A DNA stretch of 26,359 bases from Rhodocollybia butyracea (taxonomy: Eukaryota; Basidiomycota; Agaricomycetes; Agaricales; Omphalotaceae): positions 1-26,359 of the forward strand of contig JADNRY010000789.1 of NCBI GenBank assembly GCA_015501585.1. Reading direction: 5' to 3'. The translations under genes were made by a program, and so were the position numbers. The notes below the pieces were generated by a model. The model was not told where the DNA came from. It did not search any database and saw only the letters and a program-made list of their open reading frames with translations. Shown here in pieces: positions 1 through 10,550 of the stretch; position 1 is the stretch's first letter; each line of letters starts with the position of its first letter.

Positions 1-279
1 CAAGAACAAACGCAGATAAGTTCGGTGAGTTTAGTTTAGTTAGTTTTTATTCTTTCTTTGCTGACCTTAATCGTCTAGGCAAACCCCAACACCACTGAAC
101 CGACAAACTGGATGATCAGCTTGCCCGCTTGTGTCTGTGCCGCTGCAAACACATCTTTCTTTGGTCAGATTTGTGTGGGAAAAGTCCTTCTCACCTCCCC
201 AAATCTAGACCACCAGCTCTCTCGTCTTCTCCCCTTTTCTCATATATCGACACATTGGCGAACGCCGAGTTCTCACTGA
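1..279 (+). CDS. 3' end of an unidentified spliced gene (partial)
   Basis: A well-formed fungal intron lies at 25-78 (54 nt): donor GTGAGT, a CTGAC branch-like site, and a TCTAG acceptor. Joining 1-24 to 79-279 gives one open frame of 75 codons ending in TGA at 277-279, with the 5' part beyond the window edge. The readable tail contains the peptide TEPTNWMISLPACVCAAANT and no motif that I recognise. A second frame stays open from about 129 to 413 and cannot be excluded as the coding one. There is no functional call. The main support is the intron, not the protein. Confidence 0.3.
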
Positions 280-1313
280 GAAGCTTGTTCTTTTGGTGTG
301 CAATTCGGTCTGGGCTGCTCATGAAATTCATTAACAATGTTGCTACGACGTTAGCCGATGCTCCATCTCCAACGCCAGTAGTTCTTGTAGATCCAATACA
401 CTTTTTTTTTTGATATCTAAAGATATTGTATCATCCTATAAAGAAGGGTCAGGAAGTTTCTTATCGGTTACACATATCACAAGTAGGAGGAATGTTGTAT
501 TTTCACTTAGGTGACCTGTTTGCTCATTCTGTACAGCCAAATCTCAATTCCATTGTAACCTATTTAGATTGGGTGAACAAGTGAAAGATGCGCGTAAGCA
601 AATACAGTGACTTGGATCAGGATTTGCCAATTCAAACTCCTGCTGAAGGCAGCGATAGACCGAGCTTGGTCACGACTTATCCATGATTTGCGAGATACAA
701 GCACAACGGCGTTGTCGGGTTTTCTTTGCATTTGAGAGACATTGAGGGCAAAATGAGGGTTCCCTTTGGAGACTTGAGCTGTAGCACAGATTTTTCATCA
801 GTCAATAAATGCTTCAACATGAATGGAGGACATATGAGGACCGTGAAGCTCAAACATCATGGGAATGCACTATTAAAAAACAATATCACACAAAGCAGAA
901 TCAGTGATGCAGGCTAGTTTATCTCTGGGCCGCGTAACGCATAGATTGGATATACCGAGGGTGGCGAAGTGCAGATAGGCAGAGAAAGTTCATGGACAGG
1001 ATGCAAAGGACCAGCTTGAACGGCTGCAGTATTACAGTGAACTAGAGAATACAATGGGTAGAGGATTGGGAATGAAGGGAGTAGGAAAAGGATAAAGTAG
1101 AAGTAATTAGAAATGATACAGATTCAAACGAATGAAAAAGACTTACCTGCGAGCACGCTCCTGCGTTACCAGCAGCTGCAGCTGCAACTACACCTTGTCC
1201 CCAGGGCCCGGATCCCGCCCTCTCTTCGCTGACAGCCGGTTCCTCCTCCATCAGTGACGATGTTCGCCACCTACCATCCCCTCCTCGCCGAATAGCACTA
1301 CATCCGCACCACC
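280..1313. other. No gene seen
   Basis: This stretch is AT-moderate, with stop codons in all frames at short intervals. The ORFs it contains (for example 726-917 + and 1042-1251 -) lack splice context, coding-like composition or recognisable motifs. I see no RNA gene and no clear repeat in it. Confidence 0.5.
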
Positions 1314-1601
1314 ATGCGGGTCGATGGCCTCGAGCTACCCCGTGCTCCTTGGTTTATCTGCACTGCCGCGCTTGTCGACAGCCTCTCGTACATCGCGACA
1401 TTCCTGCCGCCCTCCACCTCCTATTGACCCTGGCATATCTGCAATGTCACATCTGTTTGTAAACTCATCGACAAAGCCGTTGAGCTCTCTGTGCGTGCGT
1501 TGTCTGGGCTGTCCGCTGCGGAGTTCGCATCGCCGAGTGTGTTGGGTGACATGAACGGGTATGATTGGCAGCCGTACAGGCGTTGGGCATCAACACTTTA
1601 G
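1314..1601 (+). pseudogene. GC-rich coding relic with one in-frame stop
   Basis: From the ATG at 1314 a frame runs to TAG at 1599-1601, interrupted by a single TGA at 1425-1427. Both halves have the GC-rich third positions and amino-acid mix of coding DNA: the first begins MRVDGLELPRAPWFIC, and the second includes ALSGLSAAEFASPSVLGDMN. The base composition is much richer in G+C than the flanks on both sides. I do not recognise the protein. It could instead be an exon read through an unrecognised intron, so the call is weak. Confidence 0.2.
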
Positions 1602-2788
1602 GCGGGAACGGGCTTTACCTGGTTTTGGAAGAGGCTAGGGCATTGAGTTTTGTTTGCGACTGTCTTTTTGTGAGGTCATCTGTCGGTGTCACTAGTTGGG
1701 CCAAAGATTGAAAGGTATTGGGAGAAGAGCAACAAGTAAAAGATGGGAAGAAGATTTTGGATCATGTTCACACCAGCAAGGACAAGGATCGGATTTAAAG
1801 GCTTATGAGAGTTTCTGTCGAAAGGAACGATATATGAAAGTTGGCAATGGATGGGGAACGAGAGAGGGATATTGTGACAGCCCGACCACCTTCCCTCCCA
1901 TCTGACATTTACCCGTCCCTCCAATTTCCCCTCTGCAGCATGTCCCTCAGCCGATTATCCCTCGTTGTTGCCGTCTGTGGTGATGGTTAAAGAGAAAAGA
2001 GTTTTTAGCGCCGGCAATGCGTCAACTCACATGACATTCAGATTGCACAGCCGTGCCGCTATGGCCTCAAATCAGCCGATCCGTGTAGCGTCTGCTTTTT
2101 GTATCGCAATACACGATTGTATACCTCTCTGGACAACCTGGAGAGTATGGGGGTATGCAACATATCGCAAATACACTGCTGCACTCTATCAGGAGCCTCT
2201 ATGAATAATTTTGAAAGCTATCAAAAATTCTTGACTTGGTGTTGATTCCAGAAGTTCAAACCTATGTTGTTATTACAGTAAATACAAGATCATCATGACC
2301 TCGTCTCACATTTCTTGCCTCAAGCATTTTTGAGTATTGGGCAGATTGAGCCTCGACTTGATATTGACCTTGTATTACTGCTTTGGTAGACCTTTGTGCC
2401 AATGCAGATAGCTTTTTAGCTAGAATAGTTACCTGATGGATCTGGATGGTAGAGCTGAAACCAGGAGTTGAGAACCATACTGTGAAAAGAATACTGGACA
2501 TTGCACAAGCGCTTATTAACCCAAAATGGCAAATGCCAATTCAGAAACTGTCTGACGGATATGATCGGTGGTTTCTGAATCAGCATTCGCCGTGTTCAAT
2601 ATGAGCCAGTACAAAACCAATCCAGAATCAAATTGAACGGTGTTGCCATTGTTTTGTACACAAATTGCATCAATCCAATAAAGGTAAATGCAGCTTTGAC
2701 TTAGGCGTAAGTTGTATGTGAGGAAAATGGTAGTACAAGGAATGACCAGTCTATTAACATGAAGCGTATCAAAGGAGAGTAGCTAGGA
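1602..2788. other. No confident gene; weak minus-strand ORF at 2262-2501
   Basis: Mostly non-coding in appearance. A 79-codon minus-strand ORF at 2262-2501 has a reasonable amino-acid composition (it includes VTILAKKLSALAQRSTKAV) and could be an exon relic, but it has no motif, no supported splice sites and no neighbour in the same frame. Nothing else here supports a feature. Confidence 0.3.
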
Positions 2789-3112
2789 GTGCATTAAAAC
2801 TATAGTAGATCGAGTGCGTAAAAACTGTAGTAGATCAAGTGCGTAAAAACTGTAGTAGATCAAGTGTGTAAGTAATAGATTGAGTGCATAAAAACTGTAG
2901 TAGATTGAGTGCGTAAGTAATAGATCGAGTGTGTAAAAACTGTAGTAGATCGAGTGTGTAAAAACTGTAGTAGATTGAGTGCGTAAAAACTGTAGTAGAT
3001 CAAGTGCATAAAAACTCATAGGAGAATAGCTAGGAGTGCATTAAAACTGTAGTAGATGGAGTGCATAAAAAACTGTAGTAGATGGAATGCGTAGATGGAA
3101 TGCATTAAAACT
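2789..3112. repeat. 25-bp minisatellite with a 20-bp variant unit
   Basis: About eleven head-to-tail copies of the unit GTGCGTAAAAACTGTAGTAG followed by ATCRA. At least two copies lack five bases of the AAAAACTGT part and read as 20-bp units (GTGCGTAAGTAATAGATCGA). The leader word TAGCTAGGAGTGCATTAAAA occurs at the left edge (about 2781) and again inside the array (about 3030), so the array contains a higher-order duplication. The minus-strand open frame across it is only a consequence of the repeat. Confidence 0.9.
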
Positions 3113-3365
3113 ATTGCTCACCAGAGGTCATTCATCTGCAATCATTCCAAGTTTTTCTCGGAGTTTCCTCCTGTTGTTGGTTAGGTCACGCTGCCGCAAC
3201 TCAGCTGCTTGTCGTTCTACAATATCAAGTGACAAGGGTGACGGTGGACTGGAACGGTGAATTATCCAAAGGGCCCCACATATATTTAATTTTAAGAAAG
3301 ATGCAGTGGAGCTCCATATCTATCCCAAACCACATAAGTTTCCCTGCAACTGAAAATAATAATCA
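3113..3365. other. No gene seen
   Basis: Short non-coding gap between the minisatellite and the 3' end of the minus-strand pseudogene. I see no distinct signal. Confidence 0.5.
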
Positions 3366-4809
3366 CTAACCTTTACAAGATTCAGGCATTCCATCTACTC
3401 GAAAAGGCCATGTGAGTTGGGCAATTTGTTTGGTGGCTTCAAAGTTAAGCCTTTTGTCACTGTAGGTCTTGCAAGCCCAACCAACTCTTTTGAGAAATGT
3501 TTTGAGGGTTTCAGGATTGTTGTTGGATCCTAAATATTGGATGTATTGGCGGGATGGAAGTGCACTACCTGAGCATCCAAGATCCACAATCACTTTTTGG
3601 ATACGGCAAAAGGAATGGTATATTGCGTAAACTGTTTTCGTTCTTCCTGAGGATGGGAGGGGCCAAATATTGGCAGCCACAATTCCAGCCCTGTTGCAGT
3701 AATTTTCAAAGTCAACAGTGGCGACAAGACACAATTGAGCATCTGGAATGTAGGTTCACAATGGAACAGAGTCAACGGAGGGTGGTATTGAGGTGTGCAG
3801 AGAAGGAGCAGGAGTGGTGGTTGGAATCAAAGAGACTGAAGGTGTCTGTGCAGTGGAAGGAAAAACTGCACTGCGCAAGGCATATGCCTCATACGGTGTA
3901 CCTTGGGACTGTTGGGCCAGGGTTGAAAATGAACCCCCTCTACAATAAGTCCAACAGAGAAATGCCGACCCATGGAGCACTCTGCTGAGCCATGCACTGG
4001 GTCACCCTCAATAAATGCTGGTGAAAAAGGATCCTTAGTGTACGACGTGGACAGAACATCTCCAACCCGTCCAAACAAAAATATGTGACTGGATGAAATG
4101 TTGAGGTAAGGCGATGAAGTTAATATAGTGTTTTGATCCCAAATGGCATCACAGAAGACATTTCCGGGTTGTAGATGGAAATGTATAATGAAAATCATCG
4201 TATGTGGAAGTATACAAAGTCAACCTTGCACAGAGTATGCAAAATCATCGGGCACACAAATGAGCCCAAGAGTCTGCTGATGAGTTGCAACGGCTTGAAT
4301 ATCGGATGACATCCACAGATGAATAGCTACAATACCATCCACCTGTTAGCATTCTTTCTTATTATAGAAAGATCAACAGCTCACTAAATGAAGTGGCACT
4401 CTGGCCAATTAAGCATTGGTTGAAGTCAAACGTCGCTGGTGGCGGTGCGATGTTTGAGCTTATCTCAAGCAAAGGGTCAATCTCGTGAGCCTGGATGACA
4501 GAATGCTGATCGTTGACCCGACATTGAGGGACATGGAGGCGAGTTGGAAGAATTGTGTTGCAGCTCGCTCACATTATTAGTGGAAAGCAGCTGCGCATTT
4601 GAGGTTGACAGCTAGCCCAAATTGTTAGTAGAATTCTTGGATTGAGGCAATAATGTATTTACCAATGGGTACGTTGGCGAATTACCTAGTAGAAGCAATT
4701 CTTCAATGATAGTGGGCAAAAGGCCGTACGTCTCAGCTGAATTTTCCAGTATGCTATTCGACTCGCCAAGACTTGGAGAAATGGGAACAAATGAGCTGTG
4801 AGTATTCAT
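3366..4809 (-). pseudogene. Decayed multi-exon gene of unknown function
   Basis: Reading the minus strand from the ATG at 4809, four exons join in frame: 4809-4663, 4611-4573, 4505-4385 and 4326 onward. The introns are 4662-4612, 4572-4506 and 4384-4327. The first and third introns carry CTAAC branch sequences, and all begin GTAAAT or GTGAGC. Exon 4 meets TGA at 4222-4220. The same frame then resumes with coding-like sequence (for example GRVGDVLSTSYTKDPFSPAF), changes frame near 3960-3980, meets another TGA at 3758-3756, and continues to a stop at 3366. Coding composition persists on both sides of every lesion. I recognise no domain; the C-terminal part contains YIQYLGSNNNPETLKTFLKR. An unannotated intron could remove one of the stops, but no AG suited to the first one is present. 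Confidence 0.5.
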
Positions 4810-5171
4810 CCTCTGACAAACGTGGAAACAAACCAAGAAAAATAAACGCCTTGATGCTATTTAAGGATTTCTCAACTTAATACAATCGGATAAGGAACAT
4901 AGTGATCGAAGAACTGATGAGCAGCCAATGATTGTGCACACAACAACCGCTGAAATATTCTAGATAAAAGGCTGGTTATATGAATTTTGAGCAGCTCAGT
5001 CAGCTGTGGGGAGCATTAGCAGTGGTTTGCTGCCACTAAGTAAAGAATGCGTTCACTGGATATATGCTCCAAGGCATTTCGTAACAGCTGGATATAAAAG
5101 GAAGAAAAGGTACAGTTTAGTTGAGGTTGGGAAATGAAGCAGCGCCTGCCACAGTATCACTCTCTCATTAG
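4810..5171. other. Intergenic region between divergent genes
   Basis: AT-rich spacer between the start of the minus-strand relic at 4809 and the plus-strand integrase relic at 5172. It probably once carried both promoters. There are TATA-like words (for example GATATAAAAG near 5091) but no decisive promoter element. Confidence 0.35.
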
Positions 5172-7407
5172 ATGAATCCACTACTCACCAAGTTCAGTGT
5201 CATTTTGTGTGTCCTTTTCAGCCTTGTGGCTGTTAGTTGGGCTCCAAATGTTTCCAGCACCACTTCAGTATCAAATCTCACTCCCAATCAGAACCATGGT
5301 CTTTTGAGTGCTTTTCGTGCTCATTATGAGCAATTCCAAGGACTTCTAGTGAATGTTTATACTGAAGAAACTGATCCATTTTTACTTCAATTACTTGGAG
5401 AAGATCTTGAGGAATTTGGGCGTACAGTTGAGCAGGTATTATATTTCAATTTCTTCAATTACTGTGAACTCAAAACTGTTAAAAAGCATCCTGATATTTT
5501 TGAATCAGAAGAGCTTCAAACACTACGAACTGGAGTTCAGCTAATGATTGGGGATCTTCAAGCTCTCTATAATCAGCGAGTCGAAAGCTCTCACAATGGC
5601 CGACCTGCAATCATCTTTTCTGAATATACCAGGATAGAGGACGTCCGTGTACGGTTATCCATCCTGAGTTTCTCAGGTGGGCCTACGGTCATACGACTAC
5701 ATCAGGCCTTAGTCATTTCCTTGGTATTCCATGTAGAACGGTTCATTGTCATCTTCTTGACCTTGGAATTACCACACCTGGTGTAAATCCATTCCAACAC
5801 CCGAAACCTCGTCCAACGACAATGATGATAAGGCTCACGACCAGAATCTGGATGGTCGAACTGCCAAACCAATTGAGCTTCCTGAAGATGTACGTGCTCA
5901 GGCAGCATCCATTGCATCATCGTCTTCAATTGGATTATAACACGCCCTATGGGCAAAGTCCTTAAGAACACCGGTGAACACGACAAATAGGATACTATTG
6001 TGTGTACGACGGTGTAAAAGACTAACTAGACTCTTAAGTAATTGTACGATACTTATAGTAACGGATTTATTATATAATTAATAATAAATAGAATGATAAG
6101 ATAGACTGTTTGGTCTATCGGCGGCGTCTAGGATGACCGTATCGCCGGATACGGTCAGTGGTGATTATGGAGAGGCGGAGGTGTTACATGGATATCTATC
6201 TACAATCACCAATGAACAGTTGGATGGACAAATTAATCAGCTACAAGTTCATTATTGCCGAGCTGGCATTAGGATGCTTGATGGGTTGTTGCGTCGCTTG
6301 GACATATTGTTCCATTTCTGCATATACGCGAGTCGCTCAACCGTATTGATCCCATTGTTTGTGTTTTTGACCGCATACGCATACGCCGTCGAGGATACTC
6401 TGTTCCTGGACCAAACTCTCTCTGGCATCATGATGGTCATCACCGTAAGTATGCTGATATACGTTTAACCACTTTCATCTCATTTTTCTTGATTTAGGTC
6501 TATACAGTGGGGTATCGTGATCCATGGCTTCATTGATGGTCATTCTTGCATGATCACTGGGATGAGAGCCAGTAATAACAATCGTGGTCAGACTGTTATG
6601 TCACTTTTTCTCTCAGCTGTGCAATGTTACGGTCTTCCTTCACGTTTACGTGGAGATCATGGTGTTGAAAATGTTTGGGTTGCTGCATTCATGGAATTTG
6701 CCCGCGGCGAGGGAAGAGGATCTTATATCTGGGGACGGTAACAAATTCGATCACTTTTTTAATCTAATTATAGCTGATTCTTAAAATCTAGGTCTGTTCA
6801 CAATGTTCGCATTGAGCGTCTTTGGGTTGATGTTAGCCACTACATCAGTCAAACCTGGAATGATCTCTTCACGCTTCTTGAGCTCCGTCATGGTCTTGAC
6901 GTATCAAATATCAACCACATCTGGCTACTTCAACATCTTTTCCTCGGAGCCATTAATGATCAGTTGACATTCTGGGCAGAGAGATGGAATAACCACCGTA
7001 TTTCCCAGCGCAATGGTCCTGCACGGAGTCCTGAGGCAATCTTTGGGTTTGATATGCTGGTTTACGGTATGCGAGGTGACTCCTTGGATCAATTTGCAAT
7101 GTCAGACGAAGAGCTGGAAGTTTTTGGAGTAGACTGGGAAGGATTACAGGATGAGACCATATTACGATCACTCCGCAAGAATTACCACAACAATGGTTCG
7201 GGATCATGGCTTGGTCATCGGGGCCCACCTCCCGAACTCAATGAGGTTCTTGTTGATCCTCCCCTTGGCTCACTTACTGCTGAACAAGTAGCATCGTTGG
7301 ATCACCAGCTTCTGAACTTTGTTCGTGAACCTCAAGAAGCTGCAGTCGTTCTCTTATGGGCAAATGCACTCGCAATTGCTCGAACAATGCGTCGAGATAT
7401 CTTTTGA
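5172..7407 (+). pseudogene. rve-type DDE integrase-like gene, disrupted
   Basis: This encodes an integrase core-domain protein of the kind common in Agaricomycetes. The N-terminal part (5172-5579) is followed by a 53-nt intron (5580-5632) that joins in frame to a helix-turn-helix-like region, RGRPCTVIHPEFLRWAYGHT. The catalytic core follows: WHHDGHH, then HGFIDGHS (first Asp), RGDHGVEN (second Asp), and HNVRIERLW with Glu 34 residues after the second Asp. Introns at 6445-6497 (GTAAGT...TTTAG) and 6738-6791 (54 nt) are in the expected places. The last exon ends at TGA 7405-7407. Lesions: the frame shifts between about 5800 and 5825; an approximately 224-nt non-coding block (5939-6162) flanked by GATTAT interrupts it; and one base appears missing just after 6497, because the two core exons do not join in frame. 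The family identification is confident. Whether it is a transposon relic or a former host gene is open. Confidence 0.75.
5933..6168. mobile_element. Small insertion in the integrase gene, flanked by GATTAT
   Basis: The block between two GATTAT copies (5933-5938 and 6163-6168) is non-coding and AT-rich, and it separates two segments that read as neighbouring parts of one protein. It holds three small perfect palindromes: GCCC-TAT-GGGC near 5945, GATAGAC/GTCTATC at 6101-6120, and TGACCGTATC/GATACGGTCA at 6134-6157. The direct repeat suggests a 6-bp or longer target-site duplication. No terminal inverted repeat or TG...CA pair gave a clear class, so the type is unknown. Confidence 0.4.
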
Positions 7408-8998
7408 TTTATTTCTATAATACTTAGAGTAGTAATACAAATTACAATGATGGTTGAACTATTTACATCTGTTGCAAGCACTTCCACGTTACATCTGAGT
7501 CAATGAATGATACTACAAACCAAATGAACAGCACAAGGCCCCAACACTCAAGTACTTGAGTTCACTAGATAAAATCCAACTTTCTACAACAACTCTGTAC
7601 CAGGTTTGCACCAAGCTTCATATGTATTGCCGTAAGCTACTGTACACACTGCTGTCATGTACCGTACGTTCTTCCATAGACGACCATACGTTCTCCTGTC
7701 AAGGACCTGACGTTAATAGAATACCTTCCCGCAGAGTAGTAGCGTCGACTGAAGGACCAAAGAATGGTGCAAATGAGCTTGAGATGCCTATTTTACCCCA
7801 AGAACGGCTACAGCAATGACGCATTCCACTTATGTCAATAACGTATATCTTATGATAAAATGCAATGCAGAATTTCTATAGGTCAAAGAACAACTTGTCA
7901 TATGAATAGGCCATATTTTGACTGGTTTTTCGAAGTTCAATAACATATATCTGGCGTTTCAGGATAGTTCAAGGTCCAACAATTACAAAAATGCTGTACG
8001 TTCAACTATTTTGTCCCAGATCTGCCGCCATAGATCTCGCATATTTTGGCAGGGAAATCGTTCTCACACCTTGTCGTATCAAACTTACAGAACGGGGCCT
8101 TTAGCGTCTCGCTTCGCGTTTATCGTCTCGCTATTTGTGGTCTCGCAAATGAACTTTGAACAAATACAAGGCTCAGGGCTGTGGATCTCTTGGTTCAGAA
8201 CGTTCAACTGTCGTTCGAGCTTGTTTTAGAGAAGCACAGACTGTGTAATGCCGAAGCCTCAGTACCATAAGAGAAGATTCAGAATGCTTTAATTTTTTGA
8301 GCCATTTGGGGGCCATTACAGTAATATGAGAACGATTTATTCGTATCCCAAAGACACGTTCAGAAGAAGCGTTGTAGAGGTACTACGAACGAAAATCATG
8401 CTCAAGTGTGCTTTTCGGATTTCCCACTTCTAAATCCTAAAACGGAAGGTAAAAGTTATTTCCTAAAACAGCCGTAAGAAGTCTGTGCCACGGTCCGGAG
8501 CCACTTTCCAGGCCCCTCTATCGAGGTTTCTTATTTAACGTCAACCTCATAGAGGGGACTGCTTTAGGCCTAGGAACCTCTATTCTGGATTCGTACATAC
8601 TAGCCCTCCCATGTCTGGGAAACTGGGCAGACACTCCTTACTTTTTGCCTACAACCCATCTATTCAATACCCAGATATCATTCCCCGACCGAGATACGAA
8701 TAGAAAGACAAAACTCAGGATGATACAAAGGTTTTACGGGGTGTGGTCTAGTGTGGTAGTACCATTACTTGTACCTGAAGTTTTAATGAGGTGAGAAGGG
8801 AAAGGGACGGGGAAGGGACAGAGCTGGCTCGACTGTTCGCTAGCTTCAGCGACAACGATGAGGGGCCGGAACAGTACTCACAGTCAGTTCAGGTTCAGAT
8901 TCAACGGGAACGAAACATCTTCATCATATTATATTATCCTTAGCGTTCAGCATTCGTTCATGATCACCGCTCCTTCACCGTCATTCTCGACTCGATCA
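7408..8998. other. No confident gene
   Basis: Non-coding in appearance. ORFs such as 7556-7819 and 7918-8229 on the + strand have atypical composition and no splice partners. The only distinct structure is the hairpin at 8513-8557, listed separately. Confidence 0.5.
8513..8557. repeat. Imperfect hairpin (inverted repeat)
   Basis: CCCCTCTATCGAGGTT at 8513 pairs with AACCTCATAGAGGGG ending at 8557, with one unpaired base and a loop of about 14 nt. A 15-bp stem is long for chance. Its role (RNA structure, cruciform, or relic of a small element) cannot be told from sequence alone. Confidence 0.6.
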
Positions 8999-9306
8999 TC
9001 AACTATCTATTCCCATTCTTGTATTCACCTTGCTCGAAACACTACTCTGTAGTTCCTCAAACATCCTCCTTGTAACCTCATCGAGCTCCGCGATGGCGCA
9101 GTAAATGTCTGCTGGGAGAGGGCGGAGGGAGCCAATATCAAATACAAATGGCCTAGTCATGGTAGGCAGTGGACCAACAGTGGACTGATGATGAATTTTC
9201 CACTTGTCGATATCAGATTCTGCATGAAGCAGGCGCAGATCACTACCGTCGAGTTTGCTAGAGGCGACTTTGGGGTAGCAATATTGAACGAATAAAATTA
9301 TTTACC
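8999..9306 (-). CDS. Exon-like fragment of an unknown protein
   Basis: A minus-strand frame of about 100 codons is open after a TAA at its upstream edge and closes at TGA 9001-8999. Its middle reads as typical protein (for example LRLLHAESDIDKWKIHHQST and GSLRPLPADIYCAIAELDEV), with balanced charged and hydrophobic residues. There is no ATG near the 5' edge, so it is probably an internal or terminal exon. A GTAAAT...CCCCAAAG segment just upstream could be the preceding intron. The rest of the gene could not be traced; the LTR retrotransposon begins about 380 bp further upstream. Function unknown. Confidence 0.35.
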
Positions 9307-9523
9307 TGAGAGCTCACAGTCAAGTTAGACAAGAGGAAAACTTGAGTCTACTGCGGCCCTCAGGTGTATAAGTAGGTACAGAGGAGGATCAAATAGATGT
9401 ATATTTACTATAGTCCAAAGGGTGAAGGTGGTCAGGTAGCCCATAATTATCACAAAATGGCTGGCTATGAGAGTTCGTAATCAAGTTATAAAAAAAATAT
9501 GAAATAAAATCAGGAAAACTTAA

Positions 9524-9683
9524 GGCCCTGTTCGGGAACCCGAGTTGTGATGAGTAGGGTTGAGTTGAGTTGGGTAGAGTTGCAAAATGTCACGATGCAG
9601 TGACCTGTTTGTCATCAGCGGCAAATTTAAGCTATTAGCGCCAGATTAACGCTCGCTGAAGCCTTCAGTAGTACTTTGGTGAG
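9524..9683 (+). mobile_element. Possible truncated end of a Tourist/Harbinger-like MITE
   Basis: After a TAA trinucleotide (9521-9523) the sequence reads GGCCCTGTTCGGGAACCCGA, followed by a run of GAGTTG/GGGTTG words. This resembles the terminal GGCCYTGTTYGG of Harbinger-class miniature elements with TAA/TTA target sites. No matching opposite end was found before the LTR at 9684 or after 13850, so the element is incomplete or the resemblance is fortuitous. Confidence 0.25.
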
Positions 9684-10533
9684 TGACAAGGTCGTGCAAC
9701 CTAGGCTGGAATGGAAGCGGACCGGACGTATGGCCGAAAGGCAAGATCAGAATTGTGGGAAGAATATCCGGAGTAGACTACAAGGCCGAGGAAAAGGTGG
9801 GACTTCGGTGAAGCTATTAGCAACACCCCCGACACACCACCAAGGTTGTCCCAGAAGGAGAGGAAGTAAAGTGCAAGGAATCGCCGAGATCGGACCGAGG
9901 TATAGGCGTGAGAATGGTCCGAGGTATGTCCGAGGTAGGGACCGAGCCGAGTCAGCCGGTACTGGACAGAACGGCGAGAATAAGGAACAAAGAAAGACTT
10001 AAGGAAAGCTCGGAAAAGTGTGCAATAACAGGTATAGCTTGATTACTTGTGTAACTCGTGATTTTTGGCTGAGGAACGATAGTACAAAGTACCTAGCTTA
10101 TATACAAGTGACCTAATTGTTAAATAAAGACAATAAAGTCGGACCAAGGTAATGCCAAGGCCGGAACGAGGTGGAATCAATACAAATGATAAAACAATAA
10201 GCAATAGAGTAGAAAAGACAAAAGAGATGAACGTCGGCGCACTGCGGACCGCCGTGGGAAAGGAATGAGTACCTGAAGGAGTCCGCCGATATATCAGGCC
10301 GAAGGTATGGCCGATAAAGGCGTCGGAAGTGTGAGTGCCGAAGTAGGAGTGAATTTGTGAAGTCCAAAGGTATATCGGAAGGGATAAAATAGAGAATAGA
10401 GTTTCGGAGCCGCCAGAGGTTGTGGGAACTATCGGAGCCGTGAGAGACCGTGAGAGAAGGTGAAGGAGTCTCGGAGAGTCTCGGAATGAGCCGGAACATC
10501 TCGGAATAATGATGGAAAGGCATGAACGTAACA
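9684..10533 (-). repeat. Downstream (3') LTR of the minus-strand retroelement
   Basis: 850 bp, TG...CA bounded, and matching 13002-13850 with seven single-base transitions and one 1-base indel noticed by eye. Open frames inside it (9676-10002 +, 10043-10681 -) recur in the other LTR and are not genes. Confidence 0.9.
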
Positions 10534-10550
10534 GTATCCCCCTCTTAGGC
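10534..10550 (-). other. Polypurine tract
   Basis: On the minus strand the 17-mer reads GCCTAAGAGGGGGATAC, directly abutting the TGTTACG start of the LTR. This is the usual position of the plus-strand primer for reverse transcription in LTR elements. Confidence 0.75.

Noticed and set aside
2783..3019. 78-codon minus-strand ORF with a repeated sequence
   Set aside because: It is only the minisatellite read in an open frame.
3756..4222. In-frame TGA codons as selenocysteine or a variant code
   Set aside because: No selenocysteine insertion element was looked for successfully, fungi generally lack the pathway, and simple nonsense mutation fits the other decay.
5172..5240. Signal peptide at the start of the integrase relic
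   Set aside because: The first 25 residues are hydrophobic, but a secreted integrase makes no sense. The start is more likely a chance ATG or altered 5' end.
5436..5508. GTATTA...AATCAG intron in the integrase N-terminus
   Set aside because: Removing 73 nt shifts the frame into a stop (TAA), while the unspliced frame continues into a family-like segment (SEELQTLRTGVQLMIGDLQA).
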